A stretch of DNA of 64,000 bases from Ruania alkalisoli (GCF_014960965.1 NZ_CP063169.1:4373581-4437580); one strand, 5' to 3'. Numbered from the stretch's first letter, positions 25,454 through 33,926 are shown. The notes: generated from the sequence alone by a model not told the origin. Numbers and translations are program-made.

Positions 25454-26649
25454 CGGTTGATCGTCCTCCGAGGGCCGCTCGGTGCGCCAGAGGCGGCTGC
25501 GAGCTGGGCGGCCCGGCTCCCGTCGCCCACCCACCGGCGCGAGCCCGGGGTGGTCGCTTCCTTGCGGAGCTGGTCGATGGTGGCCCGGCAGACGTATTCC
25601 TTGAGCCTGGCACCGGCGCGCCCTCCGATGTGCAGGGCGATGGCCTCGTCTCCGGCGCGCGCGAGCTGGATGATCCCGGCGCTGCGGCCGAGACTGAGGC
25701 ACTGGCCGACGAACCGCAGGGAGAACTCCTCGGGTTCGGCGCCGGTGCGTCGGCGCAGCACCGTGTCGGCAGCGTGCGCGCCGAGCGGCCCCGCGGCCTG
25801 GCAGCTCATCCGATAGGGCACACCGGAGGGGGCGGCAGCGTCACCGGCGGCGATGATGCGCGGGTCGTCGATGCTGGTGAGGGTCTCGTCGGTGAGCAAC
25901 CGGCCGAGGTTGTCGGTGCTCAGGTTGCTGCGGCGGGCGAGGCCGGGTACCGCGAATCCCGCCGTCCAGATGGTCACCGCGCTGGGCAGCTTCCGTCCGT
26001 CGGAGAGCACGACGGCGTCCCTCGCCGCGGTCTGGACGGTGGCGCTGGTGCCACTGATCACGGTGACGCCCAGGCGTGTCAGCTCACGAGCCACGTGGGC
26101 GCGGCCCTTGCGATGCAGCGAGGGGCCGAGCTCACGGCCGCAGACCAGGGTGACGGCCCGGCCTGCCTCAGCGAGTTCGGTGGCGGTCTCGATGCCGGTG
26201 GGCCCGCCGCCCACGACGACGACGGGTGCCGTTGGCCCGGTGGCCTCCAGTGCGGCACGCAGCCGTTGCGCCTCGTCCAGGCTGGCGATCGGGTAGGCGT
26301 AGTCGGCGGCACCAGGAACGTCGAGTGTGGCGCTGGTGCTGCCGACGGCGTAGACCAGGTAGTCGTACGGCATGGTCTCACCGGAGGCGAGGGTGAGGGT
26401 CCGATCAGGTGCGTTGATGGTGGTAGCGGTGTCGATGCGGAGGCGGACGGCCGGGGCGAGGACGTCCCGGAGGGTGACCTCGGCGCCGCCGGTTCCGGCG
26501 GCGAGCTGGTGAAGCCGGATACGTTCGATGAACACCGGGTACGGGTTGATCAGGGTGACGGTGACGTCCTCACGCTGGGTGAGCCGGTTGGCGGCGTGCA
26601 CGCCGGCGTAGCCGGCGCCGAGGACGACGACGCGAGTGGTGGATGTCAT
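25450..26649 (-). CDS. FAD-dependent oxidoreductase (NDH-2-like)
   Basis: 399 residues. N-terminal FAD Rossmann motif VVVLGAGYAGVHAANRL (6-22), a second GGGPTGIETATELAEAG for NAD(P)H (about 147-163), and a late FAD site with IIAAGDAAAP. Resembles type II NADH dehydrogenases but lacks an obvious C-terminal membrane anchor. First gene of a two-gene unit with sigJ. Electron acceptor unknown; a disulfide or quinone reductase is possible. Confidence 0.8.
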   Translation of the reverse strand: MTSTTRVVVLGAGYAGVHAANRLTQREDVTVTLINPYPVFIERIRLHQLAAGTGGAEVTLRDVLAPAVRLRIDTATTINAPDRTLTLASGETMPYDYLVYAVGSTSATLDVPGAADYAYPIASLDEAQRLRAALEATGPTAPVVVVGGGPTGIETATELAEAGRAVTLVCGRELGPSLHRKGRAHVARELTRLGVTVISGTSATVQTAARDAVVLSDGRKLPSAVTIWTAGFAVPGLARRSNLSTDNLGRLLTDETLTSIDDPRIIAAGDAAAPSGVPYRMSCQAAGPLGAHAADTVLRRRTGAEPEEFSLRFVGQCLSLGRSAGIIQLARAGDEAIALHIGGRAGARLKEYVCRATIDQLRKEATTPGSRRWVGDGSRAAQLAAASGAPSGPRRTINR

Positions 26650-26774
26650 CAGGTGCTCCTTCGTCTCGTGGGTTCATACACGAGACACCGCCCCGGCGGT
26701 TGGCGTGACAGCTGGAGGTCGTCAGCGTCCAGGTGGTGCGGCGTCCGGAAGGGCCCGGCCACTACGATCGGCTC

Positions 26775-27770
26775 ATGCGAGCGGTACGGATCCACGGCAC
26801 ACAGGACATGCGGCTCGAGGACGTGGCGGCACCCGAGCCCGGTGCGGGCCAGGTTGCCATCCGGCCGGCTTACGTCGGGATCTGCGGCTCCGACCTGCAC
26901 TACTTCTCCGACGGCGCGGCGGGGATCTTCCGCATCGTCGATCCCCTGATCCCCGGGCACGAGATGTCCGGAACCATCGAGTCCGACCCGGCTGGGCGAC
27001 TCGACCCCGGCACCCCGGTGACGGTCCATCCCTCCACGTGGGGGCCGCCGTCGGAAGGGCCACGGCACACCTGGCCGGGAGGAACGTTCCTGGGCAGCGC
27101 CTCCACCTCCCCTCATACGCAGGGGGCGATGGCGGAACGGTTGATCGTGGCGGCGGACCAGGTGCGCCCGCTGCCCACAGGACTGTCGTTGCGTACCGCG
27201 GCGCTGGTCGAGCCCCTGGCGGTCGCGCTGCATGCACTCTCGGTTGTGCCGGAGGGAGGCCGGGTGCTGGTGTCAGGGTCCGGGCCGATCGGGCTGCTCA
27301 CCGCGGCGGCAGCCCGTGCCCAGGGCGCCGAGGTGTGGTGCGCCGATGTGCGTTCGGGGCCGCTCGAGCGTGCCCGCGCGCTGGGCGCCCACGAGGTGGT
27401 CGATGTGTCCGGGACGGCGCTGCCCGAGTCCACCTTCGACGTGGTCTTGGAGTGCGCTGGGCTCCCGCAGACCCTGCACGCACTGCTGCTGGCATGCCGG
27501 CGCGGTGGCACGCTCGTACAGGTGGGGAACGTGCCGAACGAGGACCGACCTGTGAATCTCGCGCCCATCGTGTCCAAGGAGATCGCCCTGCGCGGGGTGT
27601 TCCGCTACGACACCGAGATCGATCAGGCCATCGCGATGCTCACCGAGAACCCGCAGATCGCGGCCGTGATCACGCATGAGTTCCCGCTCGCCGACGTGCA
27701 CGAGGCATTCGCCATGGCCGCGGACTCGCAGGAGTCGGGGAAGGTGATCGTGCGGGTGAGCGGCGCCTGA
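26775..27770 (+). CDS. Medium-chain zinc dehydrogenase (L-idonate 5-dehydrogenase-like)
   Basis: 331 residues. Catalytic zinc ligands in GICGSDLHYFSDG and GHE (about residues 37-70), and the NAD(P) Rossmann motif GSGPIGLLTAAAARAQGA (about 173-190). GSASTSPHTQGAMAE resembles the idonate dehydrogenase lineage. The lobe that normally carries four cysteines for structural zinc has none here (STWGPPSEGPRHTWPGG). ATG 26775 starts at the family N-terminus. Substrate probably a sugar acid or polyol, inferred only from resemblance. Confidence 0.8.
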   Translation: MRAVRIHGTQDMRLEDVAAPEPGAGQVAIRPAYVGICGSDLHYFSDGAAGIFRIVDPLIPGHEMSGTIESDPAGRLDPGTPVTVHPSTWGPPSEGPRHTWPGGTFLGSASTSPHTQGAMAERLIVAADQVRPLPTGLSLRTAALVEPLAVALHALSVVPEGGRVLVSGSGPIGLLTAAAARAQGAEVWCADVRSGPLERARALGAHEVVDVSGTALPESTFDVVLECAGLPQTLHALLLACRRGGTLVQVGNVPNEDRPVNLAPIVSKEIALRGVFRYDTEIDQAIAMLTENPQIAAVITHEFPLADVHEAFAMAADSQESGKVIVRVSGA

Positions 27771-27823
27771 GGCAGTGAGAGCGTCACCCACGGGCCGGCC
27801 ATGCCCAGGTGGCGAACACTGCT

Positions 27824-28246
27824 TCACTCCCGACGGCGTTCCCACCGGCGCCGCGCCGCCGCGTGTGCCTCTCGCAACAGGGCCTCCAGCTCGGCCGAGG
27901 AGGCCGGCCCGGGCTGCGCCACGCACACCCAGCCGAGGCGGGCATAGGCCGGGTGAGGCATGACCTGGTCCCGCACGCTGGGATCCGCCGGCGGTTCCTG
28001 CCCGCGGCGTCCGGCATCCACGTTCACACGGAACACTCCGGCGCCCAACCCCGACGGCGGCTCGTCCGGATAGTCCTTGACGATCACGGTGGCGAAGGGC
28101 TGGCCGGGTGGGAGGACGCCGTCGGGGGCGTAGTAGAAGAACAGGTCACCCCAGGCGAGCTCGGGGGTACCGTCACCCGGCGTGGGGCGAAGGGTGAGGA
28201 CTCCTGGCAGAGACCCGACGAACGTGGCGATTTCGGTGATAGACAT
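27824..28246 (-). CDS. DUF6194 family protein
   Basis: 140 residues, no signal peptide or membrane segment. The pattern ELAWGDLFFYYAPDG, FATVIVKDYPDEP and FRVNVDAGR, then a helical tail, matches DUF6194 proteins of actinobacteria, whose function is unknown. Divergent from the double-MerR regulator with a palindrome between them, so it is a candidate target. Confidence 0.7.
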   Translation of the reverse strand: MSITEIATFVGSLPGVLTLRPTPGDGTPELAWGDLFFYYAPDGVLPPGQPFATVIVKDYPDEPPSGLGAGVFRVNVDAGRRGQEPPADPSVRDQVMPHPAYARLGWVCVAQPGPASSAELEALLREAHAAARRRWERRRE

Positions 28247-28247
28247 G

Positions 28248-28267
28248 CTTCAAGTCGATCATTGAAG
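28248..28267. promoter_or_regulatory. Palindrome between DUF6194 gene and MerR-type gene
   Basis: CTTCAA (28248-28253) and TTGAAG (28262-28267) with an 8-base spacer, in the short divergent intergenic region. A likely operator, presumably for the adjacent MerR-type regulator, though MerR sites usually have longer arms. Confidence 0.45.
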
Positions 28268-28284
28268 TGCTCGTGGAGGGTTGG

Positions 28285-28941
28285 GTGCGCACAGGTGAGC
28301 TGGCACGCCGGGCGGGATGCTCGGTGCAGCAGGTTCGTGTGCTCGCCGCGGCCGGGGTGCTACCGCCGGTTCCTCGGACCGGTTCGGGGTACCGGGTGTT
28401 CGGCCAGTCGCACCTGCGCCACCTGCGTGCCTACCAAGCTCTCGCCCTGGCGATCGGGCCCGTGGCTGCACGAGAGGTGATGTGTGCCGATGGGGTCGAT
28501 GCGATGGTCGCCTTGCTCGATGCCGCTCATGCCGGGCTGGATCGCGAGCGCCGTGAGGTGCGTCTAGCGCGTGAGGCGGCGGTGGCGATCCGAGGTGAAC
28601 CGGTCAGCGGCGGTGAGGCGATGTCGATCGGGGAACTGGCGCTCGCGCTGGGTATCCGACCCTCGACCCTGAGGCACTGGGAGTCGGAGGGACTGGTGAG
28701 GCCGGATCGTGACCGGCGCGGCTACCGCCGGTATTCGCCGGCAGCCGTACGGGACGCCAGGCTGGCGCACCAGTTGCGCCAGGCGGGCTACCGGATCGAG
28801 GCGATGCGGGAGCTGCTGCCGCGATTGCTGCGCTCGGATGCGGCCGCCGTGCTGGATGCGCGTGAACGGGACATCGCACAACGTTCACGGGAGTTGTTCG
28901 CAGCGACGGGATTGCTGGCCGAGGCGATCGAGGCTGGTTGA
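28285..28941 (+). CDS. Transcriptional regulator with two MerR helix-turn-helix domains
   Basis: 218 residues from GTG 28285, preceded by GGAGGG (28275-28280). The N-terminal MerR-type domain (residues 1-65: RTGELARRAGCSVQQVRVLAAAGVLPP, wing GSGYRVFG) and a second one (about 113-180: SIGELALALGIRPSTLRHWESEGLVRP, wing RGYRRYSP) are joined by a helical linker. The usual C-terminal effector domain is missing; only a short helical tail follows. The longer frame from 28267 would begin inside the palindrome. Effector and targets unknown. Confidence 0.75.
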   Translation: MRTGELARRAGCSVQQVRVLAAAGVLPPVPRTGSGYRVFGQSHLRHLRAYQALALAIGPVAAREVMCADGVDAMVALLDAAHAGLDRERREVRLAREAAVAIRGEPVSGGEAMSIGELALALGIRPSTLRHWESEGLVRPDRDRRGYRRYSPAAVRDARLAHQLRQAGYRIEAMRELLPRLLRSDAAAVLDARERDIAQRSRELFAATGLLAEAIEAG

Positions 28942-28958
28942 GGCGATCGAGGCTGGCT
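28921..28958 (+). repeat. 19-bp tandem duplication at the end of the MerR-type gene
   Basis: Two copies of GAGGCGATCGAGGCTGG followed by TT or CT (28921-28939 and 28940-28958). The stop codon is at the junction, so the first copy encodes the last residues (AEAIEAG) and the second lies outside the gene. Confidence 0.7.
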
Positions 28959-29120
28959 GAGCGCCGGATGGAGCGTTCTCTCCAGGCCGGCGATGTGTGT
29001 CTGTTCCGAGCAGCGGTCAGGTGCGGCGAAGGATGTGGGGGATGGTCACGTGGTGCTCGATCACGGGTGCTGCGTGCAGGGCAGCGACCTCCGAGCGTCG
29101 AGTTCGGCGGCGCCGGGGAG

Positions 29121-31715
29121 CTACTGGGCCATGTCCACGAACCGCGCATAGTGCCCCTGGAATGCCACGACGATCGTGTCGGTGGGACCGTTACGGTGCT
29201 TGGCCACGATCACGTCCGCCTCGCCGGCACGCGGTGACTCCTTCTCGTACATGTCGTCGCGGTGGAGCAGGATCACCATGTCGGCATCTTGCTCGATGCT
29301 GCCCGATTCGCGAAGGTCACTCACCTGCGGCTTCTTGTCCGTGCGCTGCTCGGAGCCACGGTTGAGCTGCGAGATCGCGATCACCGGCACCTCAAGCTCC
29401 TTCGCGAGTAGCTTGATCGCACGCGAGAACTCGGAGACTTCCTGCTGGCGGGACTCGACTCGCTTGCCTGAGCTCATCAGCTGCAGGTAGTCGATGATCA
29501 CGAGCTTGAGGTCGTTGCGCTGCTTGAGCCGGCGGCACTTCGCCCGGATCTCCATCAGGGACATGTTCGGGCTGTCATCGATGTACAACGGCGCTTCGGA
29601 CACCTTGCCCATCGTGCGCGCCAGCCGCGTCCAGTCCTCGTCGCGCATATTGCCCTTGCGCATGTTCTGCAGCGGCACCTGCGACTCGGCGGAGAGCATA
29701 CGCATGGTGATCTCGTTGCGGCTCATCTCCAGGGAGAAGATGACCGACGTCAGCCCGTTCTTGATCGAGGCAGCGCGGGCAATGTCCAGTCCCAGGGTGG
29801 AGTTGTGGGTCGGCACCATCGAACGAGAGGCGAGGTACAGGTGGCTCGGGTGGTCGATCTGCACGCATCGAACTGGGACGGACTGCACCTGGCGCACAGC
29901 AGTGATAATTCGTTGCGTCCGTCGCGGAGTGGCGCGTGTTGCACGCTCCTTGTGTGCGAGACGCTTTCGCTCGAGCCAAAACACGTCGTCCGCAGTTGTG
30001 AAGGTCAACGTGTATGCAGTGCTTGAGGCAACAGACCGACCCGACACCGGCCTCTGCGTGAAGCCGGTCCGATATCCGAGAGAGTGGACCAACTCACGAA
30101 CGTCAAGGGCAAGCCGCTCATTCGTCACCGTGAACTGCACCGCCCCAGTGGGTGAGACCGTGCCATCAGTATCCAGCAGTCCGGCCAGAAGGTCCCGTCG
30201 CTGCGACTCGCTGGCTCGAAGGTAGACCGCCGGGATGTGCTTGTTGTTCAGCACATCCAGTCCGCGCAAGAGACCAACAACTGTTCCGTGATCGTCGCGA
30301 CACTGCGCGCATTGACGCAATCCGCTACTCTGCCCACCACAGTCCGGACACGTGGGCACAATGTTCAGGCCACCGCCCATACCCTTCGCTCGCCCTCCGC
30401 AAGACCGCCCGCACGTCTTCACCTGCGAGGTTGCAGGAACGAAGGAGGCTCCGCAGACCACGCATTCGCGTGCCGCGACCTCTGGTACCGGAAGATGCAG
30501 AGAGTACGTCCGTCCCGCTCCGCGGTTCACGTCGTACCCACGGGCTTCGATCCGCATCGCGATCTCGGGGTCGTCCGACGTGTATCGTGCACCAGCGCTG
30601 TGGCCGTCACCGAGCCAGACCCCAAGCAAGTACGGGTCTAGCGACAACTGAGCATTCGGCAGATCCAGCGATTCGGCATTCTTCACGCTGTGGTTGAGCC
30701 GGCGATCGGCGGTCGTGCATCGCAGCGTCGCTGCAATGTCCTCGGTGGTGCGCACCTCAGCACACGTCCGCTGAGTGCGGTGTCCGTTGTAGCCCGAAGC
30801 AGCAGCCTGTGCCGACCTTCGCGACGCCCGTGTGTCCGTCAGCCACTCGTGCTGCGCATCGGCGACGATCGTCGTCCCGTCGTCGAAGGTGACCTCGTAA
30901 CACGGCCGGTCGATCATCACATCGGTAGCCGCCACCACACGGGTGGGGGTGCCGTCGGCTGCGATCAGATCGTCTCCGACCGCGACGTCGCCCATCGTGG
31001 TCCAACCGCGCGGTGTGGGCAGCGGAGTATCGAGCGCGAGGGCCTTCCCCATCGCCGGCCTGGCCGCCACGACGATCATCTGCCCGGCGTGCAGACCGTT
31101 CGTCAGCGCATCCAGATCCGCGAACCCGGTCGGCACACCGATCATGCCCTCCCCACGGTGGGAGGCAGCGTCGATCTCCTCCATCGTGGAGTTGATGACG
31201 TCCTTGAGCGGCACGTAGTCCTCAGAGGTGCGCCGCTCGGTGACGGCGTAGATCTCCGCCTGGGCGGTGTTGACCAGATCGTCCACGTCACCGCCGTCGG
31301 TGGCGTAGCCGAGCTGCACGATCCGGGTGCCGGCATCCACCAGTCGGCGCAGCACCGCCTGCTCCCGCACGATACGCGCGTAATAGCCGGCGTTGGCGGC
31401 CGTGGGTACCGAGGAGAGCAACGTGTGCAGATAGGGGGCGCCGCCGATCCGGCTGAGTTCTCCCCGCTTGGTCAGCTCTGCCGACACCGTCACCGCGTCG
31501 GCCGGTTCCCCGCGGCCGTACAGGTCGAGGATGGCGTCGTAGATCGCCTCATGTGCGGGCCGATAGAAGTCGCTCCCGCGCAGCACCTCCACGACGTCCG
31601 CGATGGCGTCTTTGGACAGCAGCATGCCGCCGATGACCGACTGCTCAGCCGCGACGTCCTGCGGCGGGGTGCGCTCGAAGCTCTCGGGAGCCTCGGTCAT
31701 CTCAGAGATGCTCAC
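29121..31715 (-). CDS. dnaB: Replicative DNA helicase DnaB containing an intein
   Basis: 864 codons. N-extein 1-224 (DnaB N-terminal domain and linker, up to ARPAMGK of the Walker A loop), intein 225-638, C-extein 639-864 (STLGLD completes Walker A; then LVIIDYLQLM Walker B, AISQLNRGSEQR and the C-terminal ATPase residues). The spliced product is 450 residues, the usual DnaB length. Unwinds DNA at the fork as a hexamer. The gene sits downstream of the rpsF-ssb-rpsR-rplI cluster but is separated from it by the MATE exporter and DUF4333 genes, and by an array of DnaA-box-like sites 5' of its start. Confidence 0.93.
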   Translation of the reverse strand: MSISEMTEAPESFERTPPQDVAAEQSVIGGMLLSKDAIADVVEVLRGSDFYRPAHEAIYDAILDLYGRGEPADAVTVSAELTKRGELSRIGGAPYLHTLLSSVPTAANAGYYARIVREQAVLRRLVDAGTRIVQLGYATDGGDVDDLVNTAQAEIYAVTERRTSEDYVPLKDVINSTMEEIDAASHRGEGMIGVPTGFADLDALTNGLHAGQMIVVAARPAMGKALALDTPLPTPRGWTTMGDVAVGDDLIAADGTPTRVVAATDVMIDRPCYEVTFDDGTTIVADAQHEWLTDTRASRRSAQAAASGYNGHRTQRTCAEVRTTEDIAATLRCTTADRRLNHSVKNAESLDLPNAQLSLDPYLLGVWLGDGHSAGARYTSDDPEIAMRIEARGYDVNRGAGRTYSLHLPVPEVAARECVVCGASFVPATSQVKTCGRSCGGRAKGMGGGLNIVPTCPDCGGQSSGLRQCAQCRDDHGTVVGLLRGLDVLNNKHIPAVYLRASESQRRDLLAGLLDTDGTVSPTGAVQFTVTNERLALDVRELVHSLGYRTGFTQRPVSGRSVASSTAYTLTFTTADDVFWLERKRLAHKERATRATPRRTQRIITAVRQVQSVPVRCVQIDHPSHLYLASRSMVPTHNSTLGLDIARAASIKNGLTSVIFSLEMSRNEITMRMLSAESQVPLQNMRKGNMRDEDWTRLARTMGKVSEAPLYIDDSPNMSLMEIRAKCRRLKQRNDLKLVIIDYLQLMSSGKRVESRQQEVSEFSRAIKLLAKELEVPVIAISQLNRGSEQRTDKKPQVSDLRESGSIEQDADMVILLHRDDMYEKESPRAGEADVIVAKHRNGPTDTIVVAFQGHYARFVDMAQ
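29802..31043 (-). other. Class 3 intein with LAGLIDADG endonuclease, inserted in the DnaB Walker A loop
   Basis: 414 residues (225-638 of the precursor), beginning with Ala rather than Cys/Ser and ending HN before Ser. The class 3 W-C-T triad is present: W291 with H289 (block B, AQHEWL), C617 (block F, VRCVQIDHPSH) and T636 (block G, VPTHN). The LAGLIDADG motifs are LLGVWLGDG (363-371) and LLAGLLDTDG (509-518). Between them are two four-Cys groups (C418/421/435/439 and C456/459/469/472). The DNA looks less GC-rich than the exteins. Confidence 0.88.
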
Positions 31716-31864
31716 CGTTGCACCTCACCCACGCCTGCCTCACCATCGTCCGGTTCCTCCCTCGTTGCGACCCTGCCAGATCTACCAGGCACCACCGACA
31801 GTCCCCGCGCCTCGGCGACGCTACGCACCTGCCCACCTCCCCGCAAACCGCACCATCAGCCGCC

Positions 31865-32026
31865 TGGGGACAACCAGCGGCGGGCCTGGGGACGAACACG
31901 ACCTAGGCTGTGGACGCGGTGTGGACGTCCGCGGCCCCCGTTGTGCACAGGTCACTCAGACCTCTGTGGACAACCGTTCAGAACCGCGTGATTCCCACAC
32001 ATTCATCACCCACACCCTGTGGACAG
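31865..32026. promoter_or_regulatory. Array of DnaA-box-like nonamers between dnaB and the MATE gene
   Basis: This 329-base gap (31716-32044) contains no gene. Seven sequences resembling TGTGGACAA (complement of the actinobacterial DnaA box TTGTCCACA) lie in one orientation: 31865 TGGGGACAA, 31887 TGGGGACGA, 31909 TGTGGACGC, 31920 TGTGGACGT, 31942 TGTGCACAG, 31965 TGTGGACAA (perfect), 32018 TGTGGACAG. Steps are 22, 22, 11, 22, 23 and 53 bases, close to multiples of the helical turn. Possible DnaA-binding control site for dnaB or titration locus. Promoters not resolved. Confidence 0.5.
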
Positions 32027-32044
32027 AAGAAACTCGGAGGATCA

Positions 32045-33394
32045 GTGGACGACACGCCGGATGCCCAGGCGCGACCCGCCGGTCGAGTGCTCGACCGCCG
32101 CATCCTCGACCTCGCCCTCCCCGCTCTGGGTGCCCTCGTCGCCGAGCCACTCTTCGTCCTCGTGGACTCCGCGGTAGTAGGCCGGCTCGGCACCTCCGAG
32201 CTCGCCGGCCTCACCCTGGCCTCCACACTGCTGGTCACCACGGTGGCTCTGTTCATCTTCCTCGCCTACGCCACCACCGGCGCAGTAGCCCGGCGCCTGG
32301 GCGCCGGCGACGAGAAGGGGGCCCTCGCCGTCGGGATGGACGGCATCTGGCTCGCGCTCGGACTGGGCGCGCTGGTGCTGATCATCGGCTACGCGGCGGC
32401 CGACCCGGTCGTGCACGCGATGGGTGCTTCCGAGGAGGTCGCTCCGCACGCACTGGCCTACCTGCGCACCAGTCTTCCGGGCATCCCTGGAATGCTCGTC
32501 GTGCTCGCGGCCACCGGGGCGCTCCGGGGGCTGCAGGACACCCGCACGCCACTACGGGTCGCCGTCGCCGGTGCGATCGTCAACGCGGCCGGCTCCGTGC
32601 TGCTCGTACACGGCGTGGGAATGGGGATCGCCGGGTCCGGTCTGGCGACCGCGTCCGTCCAGATCGCCATGGCGCTCACCTTGATGTGGGTGGTCCTCCG
32701 GGCGGCACGCACCCGCGGCGTCTCCCTCCGCCCGGAACCCCGTGGCATCCTCGCCAACGGCCGCGCCGGGTTGCCGCTACTGATCCGCACGCTCACGCTG
32801 CGGGCGGCGGTCCTGCTCACCGTGGCCACGGCCACCTCCTTGGGCGACGTACCGCTCGCTGCCCACCAGATCGTGAACTCCGTCTGGATGCTGGCTGCGT
32901 TCGTCCTGGACGCCCTCGCGATCGCTGCCCAGGCGCTGGTGGGCCACGGGCTCGGTGCGCGTCGCCCTGCGGAGGTGAGGGCCGTCGTCCGGCGCTGCCT
33001 GCAATGGGGCACACTCGCCGGCATCGGGGTCGGGGCACTCATCGCACTCCTCGGCGGATTCCTCACGCCCCTGTTCACCTCCGACCCTGCCGTGCAGCAC
33101 GCCGCCCACCTGGGGCTGATTGTCATCGGAGTCCTCATGCCCGTGGCCGCCTGGCCGTTCGTGCTCGACGGGGTCCTCATGGGGGCAGGGGACGGTGTGT
33201 ATCTGGCCTGGGCGGGCGGCCTGGCGCTGATCTCCTACCTTCCACTGCTCGGCGCCGTCGCACGGTGGGCGCCGGAGGGTGCGCTCGGGCTGATGTGGCT
33301 GTGGGTGGCCTTCGCCGGTGGGTTCCTCGGCGCACGCGCGCTCACCACCTGGCTGCGATCGCGCGGTTCCCGGTGGATGGTGCTCGGCGTGTGA
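32045..33394 (+). CDS. MATE-family efflux transporter (DinF-like)
   Basis: 449 residues from GTG 32045, four bases after GGAGG (32036-32040); longer frames would run through the DnaA-box array. Twelve hydrophobic segments in two halves, with the MATE signature ILDLALPALGALVAEPLFVLVDSAVVG (about 18-44) and its echo in the second half (LAAHQIVNSVWML). Exports cationic drugs or metabolites using Na+ or H+. Substrate unknown. Its stop lies in the outer arm of a palindromic repeat that also ends the convergent DUF4333 gene. Confidence 0.85.
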   Translation: MDDTPDAQARPAGRVLDRRILDLALPALGALVAEPLFVLVDSAVVGRLGTSELAGLTLASTLLVTTVALFIFLAYATTGAVARRLGAGDEKGALAVGMDGIWLALGLGALVLIIGYAAADPVVHAMGASEEVAPHALAYLRTSLPGIPGMLVVLAATGALRGLQDTRTPLRVAVAGAIVNAAGSVLLVHGVGMGIAGSGLATASVQIAMALTLMWVVLRAARTRGVSLRPEPRGILANGRAGLPLLIRTLTLRAAVLLTVATATSLGDVPLAAHQIVNSVWMLAAFVLDALAIAAQALVGHGLGARRPAEVRAVVRRCLQWGTLAGIGVGALIALLGGFLTPLFTSDPAVQHAAHLGLIVIGVLMPVAAWPFVLDGVLMGAGDGVYLAWAGGLALISYLPLLGAVARWAPEGALGLMWLWVAFAGGFLGARALTTWLRSRGSRWMVLGV

Positions 33395-33468
33395 ACGCAA
33401 CTGACGGCCCTGGAGGCATCCGTGCCATATGTGGCACAGACACCCTGAGGGCCGTCAGTTGCGTTCAC
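33391..33468. repeat. Palindromic intergenic repeat, copy 2 (probable bidirectional terminator)
   Basis: A nested palindrome: outer arms of 21 bases (33391-33411 and 33448-33468) and an inner hairpin GTGCCA-TATG-TGGCAC (33422-33437). Includes the MATE stop codon and lies between convergent genes. The left half matches copy 1 at 4241-4285 in about three quarters of positions, with a compensated change in the inner stem. Confidence 0.7.
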
Positions 33469-33478
33469 GTCCGGAGCA

Positions 33479-33796
33479 TCACATCGGCGTATCGGCCACC
33501 TGGAAGTCCCAGTTCGCGACGCCGTCCTCCACTGAGGTGACCGTCAGGTCCACCGCGTACTCGTTCGTATCGCCATCCGCGGAGAGCACGCACTGCAGCG
33601 TCGCACCGACCTCGGCTTCCAGGTCACCGGGGCAATCGATGTTGGGCCGTGTGCCCACCATCTGCTCGAGCTGATCGGCGGTCATGGACTCCACCTCTGA
33701 CTCATCCACGGTGGTGCTCCCGCTGCACCCCACGAGGCCGAGCCCGAGGGCAAGGGGAAGCGCAGTCATAGCCAGGATCTGTCGTGTCATCTTCAT
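33479..33796 (-). CDS. DUF4333 domain lipoprotein
   Basis: 105 residues. Lipoprotein signal peptide with lipobox LGLVGC (about residues 14-24), then a small domain with two cysteines (NIDCPGDLEAEVGATLQC) and ANWDFQV near the end, the DUF4333 pattern common in actinobacteria. Function unknown. Start could also be GTG 33805. Convergent with the MATE gene. Confidence 0.72.
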   Translation of the reverse strand: MKMTRQILAMTALPLALGLGLVGCSGSTTVDESEVESMTADQLEQMVGTRPNIDCPGDLEAEVGATLQCVLSADGDTNEYAVDLTVTSVEDGVANWDFQVADTPM

Positions 33797-33877
33797 GACG
33801 CTCACCCTGTCAGAGTGCGAACTCGTTCCGGTACGGCAGAGCTATCCATGTGACGCTTGCCACGACCCCCGGACGCA

Positions 33878-33915
33878 CGTACGGCCCGGCCACCCTGAGG
33901 TGACCGGGCCGTACG
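33878..33915. terminator. Terminator of the rpsF-ssb-rpsR-rplI operon
   Basis: Arms of 17 bases (33878-33894 and 33899-33915) with one mismatch and a CTGA loop, 11 bases after the rplI stop on the minus strand. No U-tract. Confidence 0.8.
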
Positions 33916-33926
33916 TTGGTGACGCG

